NCBI RefSeq assembly: GCF_014898815.1
Contig: NW_026515509.1
Location: 434,001 to 498,000, forward strand
DNA from: Panonychus citri
Lineage: Eukaryota; Arthropoda; Arachnida; Trombidiformes; Tetranychidae
Direction of reading: 5' to 3'
Length of the DNA: 64,000 nucleotides
Shown: piece after piece, positions 36,241 to 48,851 of the stretch
Layout of the letters: each line of letters begins with the position of its first letter
How positions within the stretch are numbered: the first letter of the stretch is position 1
Position numbers and translations under genes: made by a program
Notes under the pieces: model-generated
Databases searched by the model: none
The model's input: the letters and a program-made list of their open reading frames with translations, nothing else
What the model was told of the DNA's origin: nothing

Positions 36241-36406
36241 GAATTAACTGATTGTTGTCAGTTTATTTATTTAATATCGATTCAAGTTAATGGTAAATTT
36301 TCAATACGAACTTGAGTTTGAAGTATCAAATATGATCGATTGTTGTAATGTCCAGTTTGATATGGTGACCAATCAATTGAATGGCCAGTTAGTTACACTT
36401 TTGTAA

Positions 36407-36513
36407 TACCTTTTTGAAAAGTACTTGAGTTGAAAGGTCAACGTTCAAAAAGGTAATAACTTTAATTTGTCCCTTACTCGAGGTTACGAGTTTCAACTGA
36501 CAAGTGAGTTGAA
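36407..36513. other. Cluster of three stem-loops in a compositionally distinct segment
   Basis: TACCTTTTTGAA (36407-36418) pairs perfectly with TTCAAAAAGGTA (36444-36455) and encloses a smaller GTTGA/TCAAC hairpin (36429-36442). ACTCG/CGAGT follows (36476-36491, 6-base loop), then TTCAACT/AGTTGAA (36492-36513, 8-base loop). The segment 36280-36520 has few of the AATTAA words that fill its surroundings. It could be a decayed mobile element or a structured RNA; neither is established. Confidence 0.4.
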
Positions 36514-36870
36514 TTTCCGTTGATAAGGTTCATAGATTTTTGGAAAATTGAACAATTAATTTTCGAATTATTATCAAATTAAATTTATTAATACATCGCT
36601 GATTAACGCTAACGCCCTGGAAATAATAGATTGTATTACAATTTAGCCGAAAGCTGATTAAGTTTTTGTAAATTGCTCATAATTCTAATGATTAGCTTCT
36701 GATCTGATGATAAATTAACAATACAAAACCGATAACAATTAAAAATTAATCAAGATCATCTCATCTTACCTTGCGTGGCTTTTAAGGTGATCAAAAGTTG
36801 ACCTAATAAAGGTAAACCACAATTAAGGCCAAACTAATTGATTTAATTCACCTTATCCACAGTTAAAGGC

Positions 36871-36872
<2 letters not shown>

Positions 36873-36913
<41 letters not shown>

Positions 36914-36932
36914 GATGATGATGATGATGATG
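36873..36932. repeat. Compound (GA)n(GAT)n microsatellite
   Basis: About 18 GA units pass directly into about 8 GAT units, then decay into GAGGAT. GAT/CAT triplet runs are common nearby. Confidence 0.95.
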
Positions 36933-39900
36933 AGGATGAGGAGTGTGAAAGAAAAGAAAGAGAAGATAAATTTCCCTTAGTAACAAGAAAGAAAGAGAAA
37001 ATGATTGCACCTTTTCTCTATCTAACTGGGAGTTAAAATGGAATGAAAAAGGAAAGAGATGAAGATGAAGATGAAGAAGATAAGGTGAGAGAGAGAACGT
37101 GAGTTAGAAACTTTCTTCACTTTAATTCGCGTGTAAATCATCATGCGAATCAATTCATTTTATTTCTTCACCATTCTCATCATCATCATACTATTTTAAG
37201 GTGAGGTTTTTTTAAGCAAAATCAAGATGAGCCTCATGAAAATGTTCATTTCAATCAAATCTATATATTAATTCATCATGGTGTTTATTTAATGGCTTCT
37301 TGTTTGCACCAGAAATTGATGTTCACTTGAATTTCAAGTACATGATGATGATTCACTTTGAATCATAATAATAATAATATGATTCAGTGATGATGAATGT
37401 GAATAAATAACAAGAAAACTTGATTACTGTGACTCTTTTTTTTTCTTGTTGTTAATTCGTAGGGTTAATTGTGATTAACATGATTAAGATTTGCAATTTA
37501 ACTCTTGGTGTAAACTTATCAACAGGTAACTTGAGACATCGGATTAACTAATCAAAAGAAATTGTGAAAAAAAAGTTGCTTTTCTCACCTGAGAGTTTAT
37601 TTTTAAACCTTTAATTGTAATTAACTTTAAGTTATAATCATTTAATGATTAATAATCAACACAATCAGCTGTTTATACTTCTGATGATTAAGTTTACATG
37701 AGTTGAATGTAATAATAATCAGACAGTTAATTAATAATAATTAAAGGGGAAAAGTTTCACCAAATTTGATCAACTTATTAATACAATTTATTCAAAACAA
37801 TCAACTAATTAATTACTTTCTTTCTGGTTGTTTTTAGAGTTAGTTAATATCCTTGCATTGATTTAATTGCTGGTAATCAGCTGATTGTATTGAAGATACG
37901 GATTTGATAGTTAATAATTGTAAAGAAGGAAAATAATTGAAAAATTAAATTGTTAACGATTAGTTTTAATTAGGAAAATGTTGCAATAAACATTCAACGT
38001 TTACTAATTGTTGATTATCATTTGTGTATGTGTAGATATTGTAATTGTTTAATACCTTTTAATTTAGTTAATATCAAACCATGATTAACAATCATGATCA
38101 AGTTAATTGCAGTGATAATAATAATAAGTAAACTGAAACATCATTACACGGTAACTGAATTTATGGTTAATTAAGATGATGTAAGCGTGATTGTTTCAAC
38201 AATAAATGTGGTTAATAATCAACTAATTACCATTAGTATTGACACTGATTGATTATTACACGTTCAGTTGATTATAATTGTTTAATCAACAAAAACAAAA
38301 ACAACGATATGAGATGACGATAATGATGCACAATCAGTGCCATTGATCAAACGGTTAATTTGAAATCGGTAAATTAAATTTCATCTTAACTAATCAATTT
38401 GTTAACTGTCACAAGCAGAATCTGTTATTTTATCATAATGATGATGCAAATGATGATAAAGATTGAGAGAGTATGGGAGAGAGAGAGAGAGTAAATAAAT
38501 TACTGATCAAATGAGATTAAACTGATTACCATGAAAAAAGGTGAAGTGTTTACTTCCGTTTCAACACCTCAGTAATCATCGAGTTGATTTTCATCATCAG
38601 GCACAGAAAGAGATGATGACAAGCCCAAGAGATGATGAAATGATGGTAAAAGATGATGATCATCATTTTTCATGGTAAAAGAAAATCGAGAAAAAAAAAG
38701 TTCGGTGAAAAAAAAATTTCTCTCAGAACTTTTTCCCAATCTCATAACATTAACAATAAACATTGAACATTAAATATTTTTGATATTCAATTGAATTTAT
38801 TTGAATCGTTGGTCTTTTTTTTGATTATCTTTCTTACCTTTTTCAGGTTAACTTTACAATCAAAGTTGATTACAATGATATAATTATAATGATGATGATG
38901 ATGATTAAATTGTCAACATGGTGCATGATGAATTGAACTGATCCCCTGTTGATTTCAAATGTTTGATTGTTTTCCTCTCCATTACAATGAGCCATCTGAT
39001 TCCTTGGAAAGCAAAAACTTCATTTTCATTGTTAACTTCATCATTTACACTCCTCCTCCTCCCTCATCCTCATCTTCAGTGGTCAGTGCGTGTTGTTATA
39101 TATCCACTACTGATAATAACTTATTTATATCATCATGATAATAATAATAACCAGTTGACCTTGTAGATCAACTTGAACAATCAAAAATGAGCAAGTTCTG
39201 GTTCCTGTTATCATTATTTTTCATGATATTGGCTATTATATGAAAACTTCAGGTTTCCTCTGAGTTTTTTTTTCATGTTCATGATTATGATGATGATGAT
39301 GATGATCAACAGCATTGAATTGTTATTGTTTTTGATTGTTGTTGTTGTTAAATTTGATTAACTAACTTTTTTTTTCTTCTCTTTGAAACAATTGACTTTT
39401 TATTGGATTGAAATTAAATATACAATTAACTCTCATGCAATTGAATTGTTGTGGTTGGTATAATTTAATGAAAAACTTTGACAATTAATTTTAATGATCA
39501 CATAATGGGTTAATAAATCATTCACGGATTTATGAGCTATCCTATTGTTGGTTAATTTAGTTACAACAATTTAAGATGAAATCTTTTCATTATTTCAACT
39601 ATTATTTAAATCAACAATTTGAAACAAAAAGTTAATTAAGTATTGACTCAAGGTAATTATAATTATCATTCTCATGGTCAGTTCTAACATGTATATACAT
39701 AACAATGTCCATCATCATTATCAATAACTGGACAATTAAAATCTCTCCTCAATTGAGATTGTAATCAATTTGATTTGGTTTGACACCATCAATGAGATTT
39801 TGATTTATATTATTAATATAAATCTTATTGATTAACTGTCTCTCTTTTCAAATTATGATTATTATCAAATTTTTATAACAATTAACTAATGAATTAATCA

Positions 39901-42900
39901 TTAAATCACTTACTGATTGTAAATCACAGTTTGAATCCATAATCAAGAAGCAGCAATTTAATGATTATAATATTTATTATTTAATGAAAATTGCGAGAGA
40001 AGTGAAAAAAAAAATTATTACAAAATTAAAGATGATGAAGGAATCAGAAATGATTGAGAATTGAATTAACAACAATCAACAACAATTGGATTTAATATTA
40101 TATATTTATACATAATCAACAATCAAAGGCAATAGGACCGTGTACATATTGTAAAATCATCACGATTTGATTACAATTAAAGTTAATTACTTCGGGTAAT
40201 GTTTTCTCATAACATCCATATACAGAAACAGCAACAACATGAACCATCAGGATCAACAATCAGCTTAAATTAACAACAATCAAACCTGATCAATGATCAA
40301 TAATCAGGCTAATAATAAGTCACCATGATGATGATGATGCAGATGATGGAGATAAAGATGAGGATGGATGATAAAAGGGGAGAGGGACCGGGTGGGTGAG
40401 TGGGTATCCTTTTGTTACCCTTAATTGTGATTACCTGTTTTTCAGCTTCTGCAATTACAAGACGTGACTTTAAGCTCTTAAATCATGATTATGATTATAA
40501 TAATCAGTGAACACACATGATATAAACAGTGAGTCCATTAAATTGTTAAATCGCTGACCATTTCTAAACCATAACAATTAACATAAAACATGAATACGAA
40601 CAAACAATTTAACTTAATCATCACCATGATTATCATGGTTTCTATCATGAAATTTAACTTCCTTTTGTGTCAATTTAATTTCTTTAACTTTTTAATCATC
40701 ATCATCCTCCTACCATCATCATCATCATCATCATTGTATATAAAACAATTAACTAATTATTCACAATTAAATTAACCTTTGAACCTTTCCAAATGTTATT
40801 CAATGTTATTCAAATGCTAATGAAAATTAAATTGTTTTTAATTTTCTCAATGGAAAGTGTTTAATTACCATTAAGATAATACATTGATGATGAATAAATT
40901 GTAATCGTTAATTGTTACAATTTAACTGGTTTCTTTCAACAATTAACAGTCTTAACTAATCCTTGGACCCTTTAAAACCTTTCCAATCATTTTAATATGT
41001 TGCTCACAATTAAAATGGTTTCGATTTAATTTCTCACTTGATTAACAATCTTAAACAATTTAACCTTAACCTTCATTCAAGTTAATTGTTGATTATAATT
41101 TAATTTTGTTCACAACAATTAGACAAACTTTTTTTTTGCTGCTTACACTTTCGTTATATTCATTACAATATAATAACAACAATTAGTTAACGAAAAATAT
41201 TAAATCGTTACAATCAGAAAGTTGTAATTCAACAAGCTTTTGATTGATATTGTTAACAATTAGTTAACTATTAATATTAATACTTATCTATACAAATAGT
41301 TATCAATTATGATTCTTGAGACTTGATTGTAAATGATAAATTGTTTTCCTCTAATCAGTAAAAAGAAACACAATTAACGATTGTGAACAATCAATAGTCT
41401 GGTAACTGTATTCATCCAATGGTGTTTACTGTTAATAATTAGATTTGATTGTGACAATTTAATGTAAACACTTCCGTCTACCAAGTGTATTTATAAATCA
41501 TCATAATCAGATTTGTTAACAATCAATCAACTTTAACATTAAAATGATTAACTTGATGATTTGACCCTGATAATGATGATACAATTAAGTAGACGAATAT
41601 CCTAATCATCGTAACAATTAAAAGATATTCAATTAACCAAGTGATTTAAGATTAATTATTAGACAAATATAAGATTATTGAACTTTCCCTCCATTCTAAT
41701 CAAGAAAAAAAAACCTTAATCATCTTGCTAATCAATTTATTAAGTAGCTACTTGAGATTGTCTGTGTTTTAATCATTAAAGTTAATCAATGAAACTTTTT
41801 CTCGTTTTCTTTACTTGGTTTGATTAACAATCTTAATGGCGTGATTGTGATTACACCACATCAACAACAATCAAATTAAGGCACAAATTAAATGTTTGAT
41901 GAACCTGATTAATGAATCATACGAAGAAAACAATCAACAATTAAATTGTCTTTTTATTTAATCACCAAATCAATGGTAATAAAAGGGAATATTTAATAAT
42001 AATAATCAAAAGAAATAAAAAGTTTTTCTAAAAAAAGAAAAAGTTTTTTTTTCTCTCTCCCTCTTCTCGAACTCACTAATCGATTCTGTGTTTAGATTGA
42101 AGTTCTAAAGCTCATTAGAAGCAATTAACATGAAGATATTAATTGTGATGAATTAAAAAGTACATTTGATTTAACCCTTTAGATCAGTAAATCAAAATGA
42201 TTAAAGATAATGATGATAATCAACTTATTATCATTTCCACATGAACTCAAACATTTACATCTCATGGTGAAATGAACAGGAATCAACTTTATCCTCAGGG
42301 TGTGTAACCTATCATATGATGATGATGATGATGATGATAACAATGATGATGAGGATGATCACCTCTTTTCTCATCATCATCATTAAAAAAACACTGTAAC
42401 ATTATTATCTTAATGATAGAGTAATCTTGATGTGGAGAAACAAACAAATGTCAACTCGAAACTTTTTTTTGTCTTCTTAGTGTAATAACAATAATCAACA
42501 TGAGAATGATTAACCTGATGATAATATCTTTAATTAGCCTTAAGGCTATGAAATTAATGATATGATTATAGCAACAATTAACTTTCTCCCTTGTTGATTG
42601 TTTATTATTGTGAAAAATTGTATCATTATTTTTGATTACTTTCAATTGTTGATGTTATTTTATCATCTCTCTCTCTCTCTCTCTCTGCCTCTTTCTGTCA
42701 CAAAAATGGTTAATTGTTATTATGAATTTAATTGTAAAAATAATAATCTTCATCTAGGATATTATGTATTCATATATCAATCAACTAATTACCGGAGATA
42801 TATTATTTAATCACGATGTTTCATGTTGATTGTTTAGTTTGTTAAATTGTTATCAAATTGTGTGAATCAACACTTAGTGGAGAGAGAGGAAAATAAATTT

Positions 42901-43210
42901 GATTGTCAATTGTAAACTTTTAAATTGTTATTATATTGTAATAATTATATTCAAATTATTATCATTATTACAATCAAAATGATTATGATGATAATAATAA
43001 TCATAAAAGTCCAAGATATTAGCACGACTTTAGATTTACTTTTGATTATTATGATTAATTTTTCTTAATCAACATCATCCTGAACCTTTTGATTAGCATA
43101 AACATTAACACTATTGTTAAAAACAACAACAATTAACAATAAAAATATTTTCCCGTTAATAGTTTGCAAAAACTAAATCAAACAATCAAGTTAACCTTTT
43201 GATTGTCACA
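36933..43210. other. Gene-poor A+T-rich sequence
   Basis: No gene is supported. Contents seen are CAT/GAT triplet runs (for example 38890-38905, 39289-39305, 40716-40735, 42318-42340), short GA/CT runs (38478-38491, 42666-42687), a 23-base palindrome at 39802-39824, and the pervasive AATTAA words. Open frames of 60-70 codons consist of His, Ser, Ile and Asn runs from these repeats. Confidence 0.5.
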
Positions 43211-43213
43211 ATC

Positions 43214-43255
<42 letters not shown>
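43214..43255. repeat. (AC)n microsatellite
   Basis: About 21 uninterrupted AC units. It is the only long AC run; other dinucleotide runs in the window are GA/CT. Confidence 0.95.
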
Positions 43256-43258
<3 letters not shown>

Positions 43259-45900
43259 CAACAATTTGATTATGTTGATTATATTCAAATTCAAATTGTA
43301 ATCTGGTTTGTGGTTGATTGTTGTTGTTTTTTCATCTTGATTTGATTAACATACATCATCATCAGAATCATCAACAACAACAAGCAAACACAACAATCAA
43401 GCAAAGACATGAAGTGTATATACAAAAATGAAATGAAAAAAAAAATCCAACCAAACCAAATCAAATCAAATTACAATCAATCAACAGCATCATTAATGAT
43501 TAACTTTTTCATCACCATCAACCAGAAAAAAAATAAGTTTGATGTTACATATTCAAACCATAATCATGGTTATGATTTGAATCAGTTGATTGAATTACAA
43601 TTTATAAATTTTCAATCAGCACAATTCATCAAGTTAATCATTTTCAGGTTAATCTAATTTTTTTTCATCATCATCATCATCATATTATAAATATAATCAT
43701 TAATAGTGTAATACTAACCATTAATCAACAGCAACACTCAGTTAGTATATTAATCAATAAATACATACAAAGTTTGACAATTTGATTTGTCATCATCATC
43801 AGAATCATCAATCAGATTCAAAGTGATTTACAAACTGAATTAAAAAAATCAAAGGTAAACCAGTTATAATTATATAACATATTCACACCAATCAGTAAAC
43901 ATAATCACCAACAATCAACCCAATTGTTGATCACCAACAACAACCAACCAACACCCTGGCTATTTGTTGACCTTAATCATAATCTTAATCACTTTTTAGT
44001 TTAAATCGTTAATTGTTGAAAGCTATTGTCCCAAGGTGGGCACAGGTAATACACGTTTTTACCTGGGCACATCTTTTGTTTATCATCAACATGATAATCA
44101 AATGAAAGCGGATGTTGATAATAATATAACATTATCATTATAATTATTATCATGATGATTACGATTATGATTATTACCTTGGCGATTTATTAATAATACG
44201 TGAAAATAGTTTTCCAAGTGATTATGATAATCATATAATTTACAGTGGACTTTAATTATTACCCGATATAAGAGAGATTTAAACAAAAGAGTTGCTTCAT
44301 TCAACAATTAACTAACTATTAGAATTGCAAGTGAACGAGAATCAAATAACAATTAACGAGCAATTAGAACATAACAAAGTAAAAAAAAAAAGTACAATTT
44401 AACAATCGTATCAATGGAAAAACTTTTTTTTTTCATCTTCTTTTGTTGAGATTTTTTTTTCTTCACTCGTAAATTGCAACAATTTAAATCTCACCAACAC
44501 TTTAACTGTTTAAATGATGATCATTATCATTAACTGAATATGTGAGTGTGTTGATTAACTAACTATCATTAAGATTTTTGATTGTTATATAATATTTAGT
44601 GTGTCCACTATTCAAGGTCAACCTGAGAAGTGATGAAAAAAATAATAATAATAGTTTCCAAGGTAACATTTTCAATGGATGTTTTTTTGTTACCTGAATA
44701 TCACTTTCAATTGTTGACAATTTGATTACAATTAAAGTAAATAATATCATCGGTAAATTGTTGATATAATTTGATAAATGTTGAGGTCATTTTCTTGGGT
44801 CATTATTATCATTAGATTGTAACAACATGAGAAATGATAACAATGAACCACAATTGAAGTTAATTTAGTTAATATATCATTTTAATCATCATTAACTATT
44901 ATCATTAAAGATACAATGATATTTTAACAATATTTAATTTAATGATTATCGTCATCGTCCTCATCATCATCATCATGATTTAGACACAATCTATTTAAAT
45001 AGCAATTACAATTTAATTAATTCATCTATTCATTTTAACAGATAACGAGTTAATTGTTGACTCGACTTACCAATCAACATATGATATTATTAAGAGGAAA
45101 TATTAACAGAAAGATAATTAAATCAGTTGATTGTTCATCTCCAGTTTATAATCATAATCATCACCAACAATTTGGCAAAAGTACATTTAGTTAAATTGTG
45201 ATTAAATTTTGTTTATGATTAACTGAAAAAAAAAACGATCCTCAATTGTAATTGTATCTCATTTGTTTGATTATTACCCAGCAATCCTTTAATTGTTACA
45301 ATTGATGTTGATAATATACTATTTTGAGATTACTGTTATTATAATCATGGAAACTGTGATTACAATTGTGAAATAATTCATTTTAATCACAGTTGATAAA
45401 ATGTTAATTGTTGATGGAGAGAGAGAGAGAAAAGTTGAAATTATTATTCTTGAGACAGTTAAAGGGAAACCATGTAATTATTATCTGCCTATTGTAAAAG
45501 TTACCTGTCAATTTTCAAGTATATTGTATGTTCATCATCTCATTGTTCATTCAAGTCACCCTGTAACTTCATTACCATCATCATGAAATTCAGGAGATTG
45601 ACTGAGTAAGATGGTTTTCTTTAAGGTGTTGCCTCTTGAATCCATCTGAAGAGAGTGCAAAATAACAATAAAGGTTGAAAAGGGAAAAATAAGTTACCTG
45701 TAAAAATGGGACTGATCTTGTTCATCAACATAATTATCATCCTTTACCTTAGCATCATCATCTGTTTCATCATCTTTTCATCATCATATTCAGATCCCCT
45801 GAGTAGAGTTGGCAGATAGATGAAGAAGATGATGATGATGATGATGAACTGAGTGTAATAAAATATCCTGATCCGGTTCAGAAGATTTAAGATTCAAAAT
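43256..45900. other. Gene-poor A+T-rich sequence
   Basis: No exon is supported. CAT runs (43660-43682, 44962-44980), a short GA run near 45417-45430 and AATTAA words account for most of it. The G+C-richer hairpin at 44037-44071 is listed separately. Confidence 0.45.
44037..44071. other. Imperfect hairpin with TGGGCAC arms
   Basis: TGGGCACAGGTAA (44037-44049) and TTACCTGGGCACA (44059-44071) pair at 11 of 13 positions around a 9-base loop. It is G+C-richer than its A+T-rich surroundings. Confidence 0.5.
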
Positions 45901-46182
45901 CTGGTTCTAAAAAAGTAAAGTTTGTTTTTTTTTCATCTCCAGGTAAAAACTTTGCAATATTGCAACTTTATCATCATCATCATCATTTTCATCATCTTTA
46001 CACCTTTTCAATGGCCAGCGGGTAAGGTAGAGAGAGAAATGAAAGATGATGAAGATAATGATCGCCATCATCTGAATCACAACCACCATCATCATCTTGG
46101 GCCTTGAGTGTCCTCATCATCACTGTGACTCGGCTTGACTTTTTTTTTGGGAAGAGGGTCAACAATCATCATCATCATCCAG

Positions 46183-46691
46183 AAACCCAGCAAGCCCAGG
46201 GAACCCTGCAACAACATGATCACCAAGAACAACCTTTGCAAATCAAGACTCAAAGCTTACAAGTTACCAAATTAATTGTACATCTATGCATTAGTGTGAC
46301 AATTAAAGAGGCCCTCAAGGAACCATTATTAGCTTGGGGAGGTTGCAATAGTGTAGCAGTAGCTGTAGATGTTGTTGTTGACATTGATACATCAATCCCT
46401 ATGAAAATGGTAAACAATTACCATTATTATTATCACTATTACCTTTGATAATGATAATGATAAAGTCACCAACCGTGAGATTGAATAAAATTACCTGGTG
46501 GATACAAAGATACTCCGAGTGAGAGCGGAAGACAAGGAGGAGGAGGTGGAGGCAGTGGTGGTGTGATGGTGGTGGGAGGAGGAGGAAAAGGAAGTAAATT
46601 AACAAAATATACAAAAGGACGAAAAAATTGCCATAGACAAACACGAAAGAGTGAGAGAGAGAGAGATGAAATTATCATCATCTTCCGTTTT
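46183..46691 (+). other. Candidate unannotated exons in a G+C-richer island
   Basis: Two open stretches have plausible splice edges. (a) 46183-46409: the acceptor ATCATCATCCAG precedes it, it encodes a Gln-rich peptide (TQQAQGTLQQHDHQEQPLQ), and it ends ATG|GTAAAC. (b) About 46482-46691: it encodes PGGYKDTPSESGRQ, a Gly-rich run, then KGRKNCHRQTRKSERERDE, and ends TTT|GTAAGT. No homolog is recognised, no start or stop exon is visible, and (b) has no good acceptor. G+C and codon diversity exceed those of the flanks. These may be exons of a gene with distant parts, or chance. Confidence 0.25.
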
Positions 46692-46945
46692 GTAAGTAAC
46701 TCAAGTGTCTCCTGTTTACCTTTTCAATTTTCATCCTCATCACTTTTCATCATCATTTGTTTTTCATCATCAACATTTATCATCACTCATTTTTGTTTTT
46801 GTTTCCACTTTTTTTAGACTTTTTTTTCATTCAAATGTTTAGTCAATGTCAAGGATCATTAATGTTATTTATTGATACAATTAATTGTTTATACCAATTA
46901 ACGTTAATTGTTGTTGTTGTTGTTGGCGTTTTATTGTTGCGTTGA

Positions 46946-48814
46946 CAACCAGAGGCTGTTAAAGTTATGATGATTAGTTAATTAAGACAAATGATCATCA
47001 TCATGTTTAATTGTTTACTTTGTCTACAATTGTAATGATATTATTAGTTAAACGATTGAAACAAACTGAAAGTTGATTTTTTCATATTCAATTTGATTAA
47101 CTTAATTGTCATCTTTTCATTGCAATACTTTATTATTATTGTTAATTGTAATTGCTAATTAATTTTTAGAGGAAAAAAAAAGTTTCAATGTTTCACAATT
47201 AAAATGAATTAACTTTTTTTTTGTTGCTTCTTCTTTGATGTTTATTAATTGTTTTAACTTTCTTTGCAATAATTAACAAGGTTAAGATTTTGCTGATTGT
47301 GATTAAGATTATTATTATTACAATTAAGCGGTAGAACAATTAATTTTAATTATAATCATTGAACTTTTTTTAGGTGTAACCTGTTGTGATTAAAATAACA
47401 AAAGGGTTTGAAAGTTAATTACAATTACAATGGAAAGTTAATTGTTACAATTGAATATTTACTAAATTATCATTAACCATTATCATCGTTATTAAATTAA
47501 ATTGTTTGACCAGTAAAGGTTGATTATTAAGTTTTAATTTCTCACAATTAACAATTTGTTTTTCTTGTCGCTATTTTTTTTTACAATTTAATTGTTTGAT
47601 TGAGTTGAAAAAAAAGTTTGATTTGATTTGATTTTAATTGTTGTTGTTATCTAATGGTTGACATGAGCAATTTTGTTAATTTAATTTAATTGTAATTGGT
47701 TAAGGTAAAGATGATGAAGATGAAAAAACAAGATCAACAATTAACAATTTTCGGTTAATCATAATTAGATGTTAAACTTAAATTCACAACAATTAACTTG
47801 CTAACCTGATAACCATGTAAAGATTAAGTTAATTGTTGATTCTGAAAAGGTTCAAAATTTGATTACAAATGATCCAGATAATTAAGGATTATTAATTTAA
47901 ATTAATCTAATGATGATGTTTAGATAACAACAATTAGCTTAATCACAAGCAGTTTTTTTCTGATTAAACGAAAGCAAAAAACATTCAAGATTAAAATTGA
48001 TTGTGACAATTAAAGGGACACATAAAAGGCTTGTAAACAATTGTGCACTTTTAATTTAATTGTTGGACTAATTTCAAGTTGAATAACCACTCAACTAATA
48101 TTGGTATTCAAATTAACTCTTAACAATATTATAGTTTAAAGGTTAATCATGTAACTAGAATTAGTTGATTATTATGAGAGAGAGAGAGATGATTTAAATT
48201 GTTAGGGTGGAAGGTGAGATGAGGATGTTAAAGGGAGTGTCTGGGAGTTTATTTTGATGAGGATAATTAAATTTGATGATAATCTGATGATAATGAAGAT
48301 GAGAGATGAAAATGATTAACTGATTACGGTGAGATTAAAACTGTTAACTATTTGAAATGAAAAAAGTACTACGGAAATGAATGAAAAAAGAAAGAAAAAA
48401 AGTCGCAAACTTCCGGTCATTTTTTCACTAATTTAATGATGATGTTAATCTTTATCATCCAAGCTCTCTCTCTCTCTCTCTTCTTCAATTATCTTCCTAT
48501 TATCATCATCCAGCTCTCCCTTAGTGATAAGGTTTAAGTGATTCAAGGAAACACCTTCAACAAGAGGATTAAATAGTAAACCTGATTTATAATTGTTGCT
48601 GTTTATTGTTACCTTTCATCATGATTATCATCCTCATCATCCATTGAAATATGAAGATGAAGAGTAAGCAGAAAAAAATATTCCGTATCCAAAGAGAAAG
48701 GCAAAAAATAGATGATTAGAAATGAAGAGAAATCGTTTTCCCAAAGGTAATTGTCATCATCATGGTTGACAATCATTTCTATTGAACTAGATTTTCAGGG
48801 GGTGGAAGATAACA

Positions 48815-48851
<37 letters not shown>

